This document shows, one piece after another, positions 1 through 8,823 of a DNA stretch of 64,000 bases (position 1 is its first letter; the number at the start of each line of letters is the position of its first letter). A program made the position numbers and the translations under genes. Below the pieces are notes generated by a model, which did no database searches, was not told the DNA's origin, and was given only the letters and a program-made list of their open reading frames with translations. Origin of the DNA: Dendrophyllia cribrosa (Eukaryota > Cnidaria > Anthozoa > Scleractinia > Dendrophylliidae); NCBI GenBank assembly GCA_024195265.1, contig JAJLRJ010000008.1, positions 7,778,988 to 7,842,987 on the forward strand. Direction: 5' to 3'.

Positions 1-2
1 AG

Positions 3-924
3 ATCTTCGAAGATCTCTTCAGATCAACCGATGAGCGGGACAACATGCTTATGGATGGCATCCAGAGTGTGGATTTGTGCAAGATCCGCTCTGGTGCTGG
101 CGACAAAAAGACCTCTAGTGTGGATGCAGAGAACAAGCTTGAGACAATATACAAGAATAAGTATCGCATCAAGCTGGACCACCAAATCTTAACTGATCAC
201 GGTGTTATATATCCTCAAGCTCTGTATAACGATCAGGTCTTCGAACTAACCCTCGCCCCCGCAAACCAAGTTGTCCGAGGCTCAGACACAACCAAGCTCG
301 TGTACAAGTTGGAAAACATCCAGCTGGAGTATGAGACGATCAGAAGTAAGGAGCTGGCCGACGAAGCAACAAGCACTTACACTAGTGGCAAGGAGTTCGC
401 CTATGACCTGGTAATGGGTGCACCCATTCTCAAAAAGTGGTGACACTCGGATGAATCTTCGGGTTAACCCACAGCGCCGGTCTCTCAAGGGCATCCTCTT
501 GCTGTTCATCAACCCCTACACAGCTGGTGCCCGGGACTCTGAGAACTATTTCAACCCCGACATCACCAAAGTAAAGGTCACAGTCAACGGTGTTCCAAAC
601 AGGCTTTACAATGAGGGCATCAGTGGTACAGACATGTGGAGAGAGATAACCCGGCATTTTACCCCACACACGGACGGCAGGCCTAACATGAACTTGACCA
701 AATATCTCACAGACAACAAGTTTGGTCTCTGGATTGACCTGCGGACCATGGCTGACACATCCCTGCACGGCGGCGGTCAATGGCTCGTCAACACACAGGA
801 TGGCGTGCAACTCGAGATCGAACGAAAGGGCACAGGGTCTGGAAACGCACTCTGCCACATCTTCACCATCTCAGACGCACAGATGAGCATCATGGGCAGG
901 CAGCTGGAATCTGTACAGTACTAA
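3..924 (+). pseudogene. Polinton/adintovirus major capsid protein, 5'-truncated by window, frame broken
   Basis: The frame is open from the first bases of the window, so the start lies to the left. One frame runs to a stop at 441-443. A second frame, overlapping from about 418, carries the conserved C-terminal half, with an RRSLKGILLLF segment, a FNPDITKVKVTVNG segment and a DMWREI segment that I associate with the double-jelly-roll hexon-like capsid proteins of Polintons. The two halves read as one protein interrupted by a single indel near 430-440, next to a short A-run. The protein would form the icosahedral shell in a functional relative. Family assignment rests on remembered motif patterns, not a search. 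The break, or possibly a programmed shift, makes this copy probably non-functional. Confidence 0.68.
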
Positions 925-938
925 GTAAACGCAACACG

Positions 939-950
939 CATATATATACC
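939..950 (+). promoter_or_regulatory. ATG-abutting ATATA promoter-like motif (1 of 9)
   Basis: CATATATATACC lies directly before the ATG at 951. It is the same motif found before every other gene start of the element. Confidence 0.6.
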
Positions 951-1157
951 ATGACCACAAAACTACAAACCACAAACAAGATCAACTTTATTGCCAAGCC
1001 GGCTCCCCTGCCATCCACCAGACCATTATCACACAATGAAATACAAAGACTTCTGGCAAAGGCCCCCTCCCCGCCAGTTTGCAAACCAACTAATATAGGT
1101 GTTGGGTATGGAGCCAAGAAAGCTGCCATTCAATGCACTAATCGTGGGCCCCACTAA
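951..1157 (+). CDS. Short ORF at the head of the packaging-ATPase gene (possible ATPase N-terminus after a frameshift)
   Basis: This 68-residue frame starts right after the promoter-like motif and contains a Pro- and Lys-rich segment. It overlaps the beginning of the ATPase frame. Because all other genes of the element start beside the motif, 951 is probably the original ATPase start. In that case the reading frame changed between about 1,099 (a TAG closes the ATPase frame at 1,096-1,098) and 1,120. The alternative is a genuinely separate small protein overlapping an ATPase that starts at 1,108. No family is recognised for the short frame alone. Confidence 0.4.
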   Translation: MTTKLQTTNKINFIAKPAPLPSTRPLSHNEIQRLLAKAPSPPVCKPTNIGVGYGAKKAAIQCTNRGPH

Positions 1158-1707
1158 CTCTGGCAAGACACAGTATCTTCTCTCCCAACTGCGAGGTCCC
1201 TTTAGGGGTTGTTTTGATTACATCGTTTTATTCTGCCCCACATTTGTTAAGAACAAGACATACGATGGCTTCGTGGACCGCGATCCACACATCTTCGTGA
1301 TTGTCTGCCAACAGCATGAAATCGAAGACTGGTTGACGCTGGCGAGCTTTTTTTTCACATCCACCAACACTTTATTCATTCTCGATGACTGCGCCGCCTC
1401 CAAAGATGTTAAAGGTCGAACGGGCCAGCTGGTTAATCTGGGGTTCAGCGCAAGGCATGACGGCATATCCGTATGGGTCTTGACACAGCAGATCACCAGC
1501 ATTGCAAAGCCATATCGTGACAACATTGCAGCGATCGTGCTCTTTTACACACCCTCCAGCAAGACCACCAAGGCCATCTTCGAAGACTATGCCGGCGAGC
1601 CCTCCCACGAGGAGTACAAAGATTTTATTACAAGGCTCAAATCCCGCAAGTTCTCCCACCTGGTTTTCTCTCTTAGGCACCCGTATGGAATTGAGTACAA
1701 GATTTAA
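1108..1707 (+). CDS. FtsK/HerA-type (A32-like) DNA packaging ATPase
   Basis: The product is 199 residues from the ATG at 1,108. It has a Walker A P-loop near residue 14 (GPTNSGKT) and a Walker B strand (LFILDD) near residue 90. A conserved QQITSIAKPYRDN-like segment with a Q and an R follows, as expected for the sensor/arginine-finger region of HerA-FtsK packaging ATPases. In Polintons and adintoviruses this enzyme pumps element DNA into preformed capsids using ATP. The gene follows the capsid gene and precedes the small virion-type genes, which is a normal context. The start is uncertain: the promoter-like motif and an alternative start lie 157 bases upstream in another frame. The core itself is intact. 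Confidence 0.85.
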   Translation: MEPRKLPFNALIVGPTNSGKTQYLLSQLRGPFRGCFDYIVLFCPTFVKNKTYDGFVDRDPHIFVIVCQQHEIEDWLTLASFFFTSTNTLFILDDCAASKDVKGRTGQLVNLGFSARHDGISVWVLTQQITSIAKPYRDNIAAIVLFYTPSSKTTKAIFEDYAGEPSHEEYKDFITRLKSRKFSHLVFSLRHPYGIEYKI

Positions 1708-1712
1708 ACACA

Positions 1713-1722
1713 CATATATACC
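1713..1722 (+). promoter_or_regulatory. ATG-abutting ATATA motif (2 of 9)
   Basis: CATATATACC ends at the base before the ATG at 1,723 and supports that start. Confidence 0.6.
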
Positions 1723-1962
1723 ATGAATGCACCAACCAGTCTTCACAAGCTCACTGTGCTTTCACAGCTTTTGGATGAATTGCACAAACACACCCTTGAG
1801 GCGCAAAACAAAATTATCAAAGCCGCCGGTGAAGAAGATCTGCGTCTCATGCTTCTGGCCAGATATCCCTTGCGGTTGACTTCTATGCCAGACACCATGG
1901 CGGGGGTGGTAAGAGAGCTTGAAACCCTTTTGCCAGACATCAAGAGAATTATTGAAAAATAA
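1723..1962 (+). CDS. Small Polinton protein of unknown function (79 aa)
   Basis: A 79-residue, mostly helical protein begins at the first ATG after the motif and ends with a basic tail followed by a long A-run. It has no cysteine and no membrane segment. Leucines spaced through residues 8-30 could form an amphipathic helix. It lies 15 bases after the ATPase stop and 25 bases before the next ATG, so it belongs to the same compact gene block. I do not recognise the family; a small virion or assembly protein is a guess from position only. Confidence 0.55.
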   Translation: MNAPTSLHKLTVLSQLLDELHKHTLEAQNKIIKAAGEEDLRLMLLARYPLRLTSMPDTMAGVVRELETLLPDIKRIIEK

Positions 1963-1971
1963 AAAAAAACA

Positions 1972-1983
1972 CATATGTATACC
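1972..1983 (+). promoter_or_regulatory. ATG-abutting ATATG-type motif (3 of 9)
   Basis: CATATGTATACC lies five bases upstream of the ATG at 1,988. It selects that start over an in-frame upstream ATG that sits inside the previous gene. Confidence 0.6.
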
Positions 1984-1987
1984 CCTG

Positions 1988-2602
1988 ATGGCTGAAGCTG
2001 CTGAAGACCAGGTCGTTTTTGACGAAGTAATGCAGATGCTGGAGGCCACCCCTGGTGCCGCACCTCCCACAGGGCTAGTTGGTGACAATGACATTCCTAC
2101 TAAACGGGAGAAGCTGGCAATCCTTGTTTCAACTGGCAAGGCCAAAAAAGCCATAGGTGTGCAGCTCACACACGATCATGTTAAGCGGTTGTCAGACAAG
2201 GACGTTGACAAGTACTGCAAACGGTACGAGGCCTACGTTGGCAACAAGACAACCGAATCCCTAGTTGATTCTGGCATCATGTTCATATCCAAAGGCGTTG
2301 GAATGGTGGCCCCGGTTAAGGATGTGGTGGAGTTGCAGAAAGAACTCAAGAACGACTACATCATCAACCAGGAGCTGTCAAATCTTGCTGGAGCTATTGC
2401 CGTGCGATGCGGACGATGGCTGGCGATTGCCAATGCTGTTCTCATCACAACAAAACACATCAAGTTTGAACGAGAGCCTGATAACAAGCCTGATTTGATA
2501 GAATTGGAACCCACACACCCACCCAGGGACAGTGAAGGCTATCCACTCGAGGGACTTGATGAAGTTGGGTTGGGACCTGTGGAGACCTCGCAGCAACCTT
2601 GA
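1988..2602 (+). CDS. Conserved-looking Polinton protein with C-terminal hydrophobic segment (204 aa)
   Basis: The product starts MAEAAEDQ after the motif. An acidic N-terminus is followed by a central charged alpha-helical region rich in K and D (residues about 45-85). Next come a Gly/Val segment (ISKGVGMVAPV) and a moderately hydrophobic stretch near residues 130-155 that could contact membrane or capsid. The tail is acidic and Pro-rich. It sits among small capsid-associated genes, so a virion role is plausible, but I cannot name the family. It is intact. The tail is followed at once by short CAGCAACCTGG tandem repeats. Confidence 0.6.
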   Translation: MAEAAEDQVVFDEVMQMLEATPGAAPPTGLVGDNDIPTKREKLAILVSTGKAKKAIGVQLTHDHVKRLSDKDVDKYCKRYEAYVGNKTTESLVDSGIMFISKGVGMVAPVKDVVELQKELKNDYIINQELSNLAGAIAVRCGRWLAIANAVLITTKHIKFEREPDNKPDLIELEPTHPPRDSEGYPLEGLDEVGLGPVETSQQP

Positions 2603-2646
2603 AGAAACCTGGCAGCAACCTGTCAGCAACCTGGCAGCAACCTGGC
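2589..2646 (+). repeat. Short tandem repeat, about 11-12 bp unit, five copies
   Basis: CAGCAACCTGG-like units run from the last codons of the upstream gene through its 3' spacer, the widest spacer in this gene block (78 bases). Confidence 0.7.
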
Positions 2647-2668
2647 ACAAGATAAATTTAAAAATTCA

Positions 2669-2677
2669 CATATATAC
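2669..2677 (+). promoter_or_regulatory. ATG-abutting ATATA motif (4 of 9)
   Basis: CATATATAC lies three bases before the ATG at 2,681. Confidence 0.55.
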
Positions 2678-2680
2678 AGG

Positions 2681-3160
2681 ATGGCCACACCACTCGAGAC
2701 GATCCCTGAAGAAACTCCAACTCCAACTCCAACTCCAACTCCTGCCCGTGTTACCTCTGAGGCCCCGAAAACAAAGCCTGCAACAGAAAAGAACCCCGGG
2801 CGTGTTGCTTCTGGCAAAAGGCTAGCAGAACGCAACCGCCTGGCCCGTGAAGCAAAGAAAAAGGCCGAAGAACAAAAGCCTGCACCATCAACAAGTGGGG
2901 CAACAAGTGGCACAACGGGGGGTGCAACAAGTGACACACCAAGTGACAGCAATTCAATAATTTATATTCTGGGGGTTGCAGGGTTGGTTGTATCTGCTGC
3001 TGGTGTTTATTACCAACGCGAAGCCATAATGCAAAGGCTTAGACGTAAATCTAACACACCACCACCACCACCAACGCCAGCAAACACCCCACCTGCAGCA
3101 CCGCCAGCAACACCACCATCTCGAATTCCTGTAAGACAAGGAATAAAAAATATGGAATAA
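2681..3160 (+). CDS. Pro/Thr-rich single-TM Polinton protein (159 aa)
   Basis: The N-terminus carries a (Thr-Pro)n run encoded by an ACTCCA hexamer repeat. It is followed by a basic helical patch (KRLAERNRLAREAKKKAEEQ, residues about 47-66), a Ser/Thr/Gly-rich linker and one predicted membrane helix (IIYILGVAGLVVSAAGVYY, about residues 93-111). A basic stop-transfer stretch and a Pro-rich tail (PPPPPTPANTPP) come last. The layout suggests a membrane- or capsid-surface-associated protein, but the function is unknown. It is intact, and the low-complexity regions are prone to slippage. Confidence 0.6.
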   Translation: MATPLETIPEETPTPTPTPTPARVTSEAPKTKPATEKNPGRVASGKRLAERNRLAREAKKKAEEQKPAPSTSGATSGTTGGATSDTPSDSNSIIYILGVAGLVVSAAGVYYQREAIMQRLRRKSNTPPPPPTPANTPPAAPPATPPSRIPVRQGIKNME

Positions 3161-3165
3161 AAAAA

Positions 3166-3176
3166 CATATGTATAC
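3166..3176 (+). promoter_or_regulatory. ATG-abutting ATATG-type motif (5 of 9)
   Basis: CATATGTATAC lies 12 bases before the ATG at 3,189, the largest motif-to-start gap in the element. Confidence 0.55.
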
Positions 3177-3188
3177 TGGACACAAACC

Positions 3189-3410
3189 ATGTCTGACAAC
3201 AAGCTTGTGAAGTCTATCCTCGACGCCGCAACAATCACTGGCCTTGTCGCTGGTATTGGTTGGATTGGTAAAAAGACCATCAAAGAGAACTTAACTGCTG
3301 ACCCCAGTGCAAGCTTGATGAATTACGTCAAGTTCACAGCCGTCATGGCTGGCACCATCGCGCTGAAGAAATATCTCGAGGAGCAGAAAATCCTCCCAGA
3401 CAACTTGTAA
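3189..3410 (+). CDS. Small hydrophobic Polinton protein (73 aa)
   Basis: A 73-residue protein has two hydrophobic stretches (AATITGLVAGIGWIG near residues 13-27 and FTAVMAGTIAL near residues 48-58) separated by a charged loop, and ends with a short charged tail. This suggests a two-pass or peripheral membrane protein, perhaps holin- or minor-virion-like, though the family is unknown. The gene spacing is only 16 bases to the next start. Confidence 0.5.
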   Translation: MSDNKLVKSILDAATITGLVAGIGWIGKKTIKENLTADPSASLMNYVKFTAVMAGTIALKKYLEEQKILPDNL

Positions 3411-3412
3411 AC

Positions 3413-3423
3413 CATATGTATAC
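3413..3423 (+). promoter_or_regulatory. ATG-abutting ATATG-type motif (6 of 9)
   Basis: CATATGTATAC lies three bases before the ATG at 3,427. Confidence 0.6.
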
Positions 3424-3426
3424 ACA

Positions 3427-3864
3427 ATGGCTTCGATTGCAATAATGGCCCTTGGCGCTGTTCTCAATGCGGCCGCTTTCACGGGCGGCAATTATCTCGC
3501 GAAATATCTGTCTGGTGATAACGGGAAGGCAGCAATGGATGAGAAAATCCGGCATGACCGCGCCCTGGAACAATACCAAGCGGCTTACGCCAAATACCAG
3601 AAGGACCGCACCAAGCTCCTCGACTGGATTGCAGCCAACGATCGGAAGGAACACCAAGCTAGCAAAAACTTCCAAACCACTGACCAAGCCCTGGTCTTGT
3701 ATAACCAGATGCACCAAACGCAACCAGATAAACAAATCAAAGACAACAAAGAGCCTGTCTTCTCGGACTTCTACAAGCCCAGCACACAACAGAAGAATGG
3801 CGAACTTGCGTTCATTGGAGGCACCCTGCTTGCGGGTGGGTATGTGGCTTATCGCTTTCTTTAA
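3427..3864 (+). CDS. Polinton protein with hydrophobic ends and a coiled central domain (145 aa)
   Basis: The N-terminus (residues 1-22, MASIAIMALGAVLNAAAFTG) and the C-terminus (FIGGTLLAGGYVAYRFL) are hydrophobic and Gly-rich. Between them lies a long charged helix with Lys, Glu, Gln and Tyr (residues about 37-80), probably a coiled coil. The two hydrophobic ends suggest a membrane-active or capsid-interior protein. I recognise no family. The gene is intact and embedded in the small-gene block. Confidence 0.55.
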   Translation: MASIAIMALGAVLNAAAFTGGNYLAKYLSGDNGKAAMDEKIRHDRALEQYQAAYAKYQKDRTKLLDWIAANDRKEHQASKNFQTTDQALVLYNQMHQTQPDKQIKDNKEPVFSDFYKPSTQQKNGELAFIGGTLLAGGYVAYRFL

Positions 3865-3886
3865 AAAAAAAATAATAAAAAAATCC

Positions 3887-3898
3887 CATATATATACC
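3887..3898 (+). promoter_or_regulatory. ATG-abutting ATATA motif (7 of 9)
   Basis: CATATATATACC ends at the base before the ATG at 3,899. Confidence 0.6.
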
Positions 3899-4264
3899 AT
3901 GGCTGTCCCCTTTTCTAAAGAACATCGTGACGCATTTTTTGAACTGCTTCGCCTTTTTCCAGCATGCCCCTTGGGTAAACAAACTGAGGAACTAGCGCAA
4001 ATGTGTCAGAAAGTTGCTGAAAAAATCCCCGCAGACATGCCGGAAGAATATCATGAATTCTACCGTAACCTCATAACATTCCACACGTCGCAAGAAACTG
4101 AGGAAATAAAACGAACCTGTCAGAAAGGGCTTGAACTTTCACGAAACATTTTTCCCGGTCTTATAGAGCATTTTGATGAGGACGAAGAAGCTGTTAAAAG
4201 GTTTCTTGAAGAGATGCGCCCTTGGTTTGCATGTTATAGCCATGGAACGAGCCCCGATTCATAA
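3899..4264 (+). CDS. Small acidic Polinton protein (121 aa)
   Basis: A 121-residue protein starts MAVPFSKEHR after the motif. It is helical and acidic (LIEHFDEDEEAVKRFLEEM near the end), with five scattered cysteines and no membrane segment. The upstream open frame is ignored because the motif fixes the start. The function is unknown. It lies 18 bases before the integrase start. Confidence 0.5.
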   Translation: MAVPFSKEHRDAFFELLRLFPACPLGKQTEELAQMCQKVAEKIPADMPEEYHEFYRNLITFHTSQETEEIKRTCQKGLELSRNIFPGLIEHFDEDEEAVKRFLEEMRPWFACYSHGTSPDS

Positions 4265-4266
4265 AC

Positions 4267-4277
4267 TCTATATATAC
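4267..4277 (+). promoter_or_regulatory. ATG-abutting ATATA motif (8 of 9)
   Basis: CTATATATACG lies five bases before the integrase ATG at 4,283. Confidence 0.55.
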
Positions 4278-4282
4278 GCACA

Positions 4283-5212
4283 ATGGAGGCCAAACTCTCT
4301 AAGATCTATTACAGTCCGAAAGGCTACTGGAAAGGGCTTGCTGCTGTTAAAAAGCTAGCTGCAGCGGCCAAGGTCTCTGATGATGTCGCAAAGAAATGGC
4401 TGGTCAAACAAGCCCTTTGGCAAGTTTACCTCCCAGCACCACGCCATATCCCTCGTCCCAAGTTTGATGTCTCATCACCCAATGCAGTGCATCAAGCAGA
4501 TCTTCTCTTCCTGCCCCACGACAAACTTCCACACGGGAGAAAGATTTACAAATACGTATTAAACCTTGTGGATGTGGCTAGCCGTTACAAAGCAGCAGAG
4601 CCTCTAACTTCGAAAGAGTCTGAAGAAGTCTCAAGGGCATTTCAGAAGATTTACAGACGTGGGCCTTTGAAATGGCCGCAACTCTTGCAAGTTGACCCTG
4701 GGAAAGAGTTTATGGGTGCTGTGACTAAGACAATGGAAAACAACAAAACGACCATTCGTCGCGGACGGGTTGATATCCACAGAGACCAAGCAATTGTGGA
4801 GAGATTCACCCGAACCCTGGCTGAAAGGCTGTTTGGTTATCAGTATGCCGTTGAAATGAATATGCCCTCTGGCCGTTCGACGGCATGGGTGAAAAGACTG
4901 CCAGATGTTGTCTCGGCCTTGAACAATGAAGTAACAAGACTCACTGGTAAGAAGCCAAAGGATGCGATCAAAGAGAAAGCAATATCCTCCAAGCCTGCGA
5001 CTCCATATGCTAGACCTGTTGGGGTGAATGAGAAGAAGCTCCCACCACGGGTGAGTGTGAGATATTTGTATCAGCCTGGCGAGCTGGAAGGGGGTGGGAG
5101 GCGTGCGACCGACCCGATCTGGTCTTTGAAGGTCCACAACATTGAGAAGGTTGTCACCAAGCCAGATGCGCCTGTGGTTTATTATCTCTACGACGGCTCG
5201 TTTTCGACATAA
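4283..5212 (+). CDS. Retroviral-type DDE integrase of the Polinton
   Basis: The product is 309 residues. An N-terminal helical region (residues 1-60) takes the place of the usual zinc-binding module. The rve catalytic core follows, with candidate D (QADLLFLP, near residue 73), D (QVDPGKEF, near residue 138) and E (AIVERFTRTLAERL, near residue 174). A C-terminal beta-rich domain ends in V..YLYDGSF, resembling the chromo/SH3-like tail of Polinton integrases. It would join element ends to host DNA with a short staggered cut. The gene is intact. Its 3' end overlaps the last 25 bases of the convergent polymerase gene. Confidence 0.9.
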   Translation: MEAKLSKIYYSPKGYWKGLAAVKKLAAAAKVSDDVAKKWLVKQALWQVYLPAPRHIPRPKFDVSSPNAVHQADLLFLPHDKLPHGRKIYKYVLNLVDVASRYKAAEPLTSKESEEVSRAFQKIYRRGPLKWPQLLQVDPGKEFMGAVTKTMENNKTTIRRGRVDIHRDQAIVERFTRTLAERLFGYQYAVEMNMPSGRSTAWVKRLPDVVSALNNEVTRLTGKKPKDAIKEKAISSKPATPYARPVGVNEKKLPPRVSVRYLYQPGELEGGGRRATDPIWSLKVHNIEKVVTKPDAPVVYYLYDGSFST

Positions 5213-8200
5213 TAACACTTGCTGCATAGGGCGATGGCCCGTGTGCCTTCCTTCTCAAGCTTAAACAAGCCAGGCTCTCTGCCGCTCCACTTGTCCCAAG
5301 CCAACCAATTCTTCTCCTCCGTCTCGAACTGGGCGAGAAGTTCCGGACGAACGGCATCTTCCAGAGTGTCGTGCGAAAGAGCGAAGTACATGCTGTCCGT
5401 GTCCATCTGGATGAGCTCGAAGTCGCGCCTGTCGATGAAGTAATCTAGGAAGTCGTAATAGAACTCCAACATGCGAAGCTTGGCAAGTTGATACACAACA
5501 ATGCCCACTTGAAAGGGACGGTCGATTGTGACCTTTTGCTTTCGCAGCTCGATCTTGTAAGCAGCTCCAATCTCTTCGAGGTCATCGAACAAGGGTGAGC
5601 GGAGATGCTTGTCGACCTCGTCCTCGTCAATTGTGTACAACGTTCTTGTCTGGCGCTCCACGGCTTCGATGAATTTGCCGTAAGCGCTGTTGCCAAGGAG
5701 CTTGAACACTTCAGCAAGCAGGGCCTTATCCTTGTCAGCGTCGCCTTTCCTTCGATTGTTGGCGACCTCGCGAACGAACCAAGCGAAGAGCTTTTGGGGT
5801 ATGTAATCGATCGTGCGGTAGACTGCCGTGATCTTGAGCCCGATGTTGAGATACCACTTCAAGAGGGGAGCGTAGATCAGCATCTTTTTCGCTGACAACA
5901 CACCCAGAAGCTTTTTCTGGTCGGGAAAGCGGGTTCGACCACTTTCTTGGAGGTAATCGTGCATATGCTGTGGAACAAATTCGTCAGGCACTGATTGGTT
6001 GATGAAGAGTGGGGGAAACTCTTCGAACTGCTCCCACAACTCTTGGGGGACTTCGATGTCCACTTCCGCAAACCCGAACCAGCCGCCTGAATGCAGCCTC
6101 AGATTCATTTCAAGAGCTCTCCCCGCCTGCTCCGGAGCATTGTAATGCACAACCATCTCTTTACCACAGGGCATCTTCTGCAGCATCGTGCTTGGGTAAA
6201 GAGAGTTAGCATCGAACCCCACAATCCGTTTCGTGATGCGAGGTAAGTCGTATTTGTGAGAACGTATGCGGGTTTCGCCGCGCACGTGTTTGCGGGTGAA
6301 GACTAGGCTTGGTCCGCCATTCACAGCCCCCTTCAGCATGGCGTAAGCTTCTGGACCGGGAGCGTATAGGGCTGGAGCCTTAGGTCCTCTCAATGAACCT
6401 CGCAAGACGTATTGCATTGATACTCCTGGCAAGGAGACCGCGTCTTTGAAGATGTCAACTCCGAGACCCGTGTAAAAGCCCTTCATCGTTTGGAGAGCTT
6501 CGAGGAATGGAGCCACGTCGAGATTGTTATAATGCTCAAGCCAGTCTCCGAATGTCTTCATACCTTTCTCGTGGAAGATGCGATTGCATTCTTCGTGCTC
6601 CTCGCGAGAAAGAACGAAGGCCTTTTTGAGTTGAATACCAGCACTCGTATGGAGGAAGCCCCGGGTAATCCAGCTTGTTAGCGCTGTCAAACCACTCGTA
6701 TGGAAGCCAGGACTTGGTCTGTGTAGCTCCATACGTCTTGACCCACTTGTCGTACGTGATGCCAGCGGCCAAATAATTCATGATGTCCAAGAACTTGTAG
6801 CTGGGGGTGTTGATGAACATGATGCGCCCCTCTTTCTCCGCAGCGAAGACCTCGTTCTCACCAGCGAGATGAGTGACAAAGTACTTGCTGATAAGTTTGA
6901 GATCGTAATGACCTGAGTTGAAGCCGACCACAGGCACTTGGTTGCACCATTTGTTGATGCGCGCCAGTTGCTTCTCAGGAAGATTCTCAAGATCTGGGGG
7001 CATGTATTTTACAGCCACGTCTTCTCTGATGGCTGCGCTTCGCCGCTCCAGGGAGGCATAAAACAGCCTGATAAGCTCGTCAGGATCTTTGGAGCAAATG
7101 TACTCAGGCTCAGGGTTCAACGTGTCGGCAATGGAGACTGAGATTGGCACATGCTCGCTTTCATAAGAGAGATCGTGTGTCGGACGAGCTGCCTTGGTCT
7201 TGTCCTGGTACGCTTCGAAGTCATAGACGATCGCGTGGGGATATGTTTTGTTTCTTTTCTGTGGGCAACGATCATTCCACCAAGGGGCAGGCCGTTCATG
7301 CTCCCACCTTTCCACCACGGTGTACCCAGCGTCTCGAAGCAACTGAGTTCGTTGCAGAGTCTTTTGGTAAGTAATCGTCCTTGTGATTGTGTTGCCCCTT
7401 CGGTCAACATAAATACCTTCCTCCCTCATTCCCTCGGGGTAACATTCCTCGCAACCGTGCCAGTGACAGCCGTGGAACTGGAAAACTGTCTTGCTTTCTG
7501 GGTGATAGCCGTCGACTGGAGCCCCACAGATATAGCTCTCACCACCATGGCCGCATCTGTGATGGTGGATGTGAATGCCGGCCTGCTTCGCCTCCCACTC
7601 CAGCCAGCACACTGCCTTGACACCGAAACCACCTTCTGGGTAAAGGCTTTCTCAAAAGCTGACTCCGGAGGGAGGACGCGTTTCCCGGGGCAGTCGATTT
7701 TGGTTTGGCCTCGATTACACGTCTTGGAGTGGCGATTCAAGTTATCAGCCCGTGTGAACCTCCCACCACACTCGCCACAAGTGTAATTGTTTGTGACTTT
7801 ATTGATATTGGTGATCAAGAAGGAGTGTCCCTCATGAATACAGACAGTCATGGTTGGAGTGCCCACCTTGTCGTAATTCGCAGGGCTGTGAGATAAAGTG
7901 AAGTCACCATTGCGGTGAACAAGATATGCGGCAATTCCTTGCTTGAAATGCCTTTCAATTTTGGAGAAGTGCTGCAAATTTAGCTGGCCTCGAAGCCCCG
8001 GATAAACTGCGAAGAAGCTTTCCGCGAGTTCTCTAGATCTGCGAGTGTTGTCCCTTTTATGAGCTCCTCGATGGACAGCCAAGCAACGAAAGAGACAAAG
8101 ATTGTCGTTGAAAGTGTCAAGAGCAATGACTTCTCTTTTGTTGCGAATCCAATCAGGAAGCCGCCCGAGCCCTATTTGCAGGGGTTGCCGATCCAACACG

Positions 8201-8706
8201 ACTTTGACATCAAGCAGGGCAGTGCGCTCGTAAACCCATTTGGTGTCAGGTCTGTTGAGTCTTGCGTTTTAAAGACGAAGCTCTTCCTGGGCTTGCAGCC
8301 ACTGTTGTGTCTCGGAAAGAGTGGATAGCCAACGACTGTTGTGGTTGTTTTGATAAAACATTCTCAACTCCTCGGTTTCAGTGTTTCGTAACTCGAATGT
8401 GAAACGTAAATTGATTGTGTGTCGTGTGTGAACATGTTGCTTGATTTTGTTCAAAATTCTGGCGACAAGAGAATTTTCGAGATTGTTGACAAAGCGAAAC
8501 CGGAATGTTCGTCTGCCTTGTTCAACCCATTGATCAACCCGATCATAGAGTTGAACAAATTGTTGAAAATCCAGATCAGGGGGGTTGTTTTGAGGCTCGA
8601 TCTCGCCGGCAGGCTCAATCCTCTCGAGATTTCGTGCCTGTTCGTCCAGCCAGGCAATTAGCTCGCGTTGATCGTCATCACGCCGTCTTCGCCGGGGTTG
8701 TGGCAT
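5188..8706 (-). pseudogene. Protein-primed family B DNA polymerase (Polinton PolB), broken
   Basis: The start at 8,706 lies just after a promoter-like motif. From the N-terminus there is a basic leader, then a segment with paired Cys/His (NLCLFRCLAVHRG) resembling the OTU-like part of related elements. Next come a C2H2-type finger (CGECGGRF..), a HGCHWHGCEEC segment, exonuclease motifs (YDFEAY; GFNSGHYDLKL) and polymerase motifs A (DANSLYPS), B (KLLGNSAYGKF) and C (MDTDSMYF). It is broken by an in-frame TAA at 8,271-8,269 and by frame changes near 7,650 and near 6,630. Only about 80 residues follow motif C before the stop at 5,188, so the thumb looks truncated where it meets the integrase 3' end. 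It would replicate the element with a protein primer. Confidence 0.9.
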
Positions 8707-8720
8707 TGCGTATATATAAG
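8707..8720 (-). promoter_or_regulatory. ATG-abutting ATATA motif of the polymerase gene (9 of 9)
   Basis: On the minus strand CTTATATATACGCA lies immediately before the ATG at 8,706. The motif is therefore used on both strands of the element. Confidence 0.55.
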
Positions 8721-8823
8721 GGTTTTTAATTTCTTCAATTGGTGATGCCTCGCTTGCCGTTGCGGGCGGGCTCGGGAAAAAACGCATTTAGCCCCTCTTA
8801 CGGGGGTTTGGACGGTTATCCAG

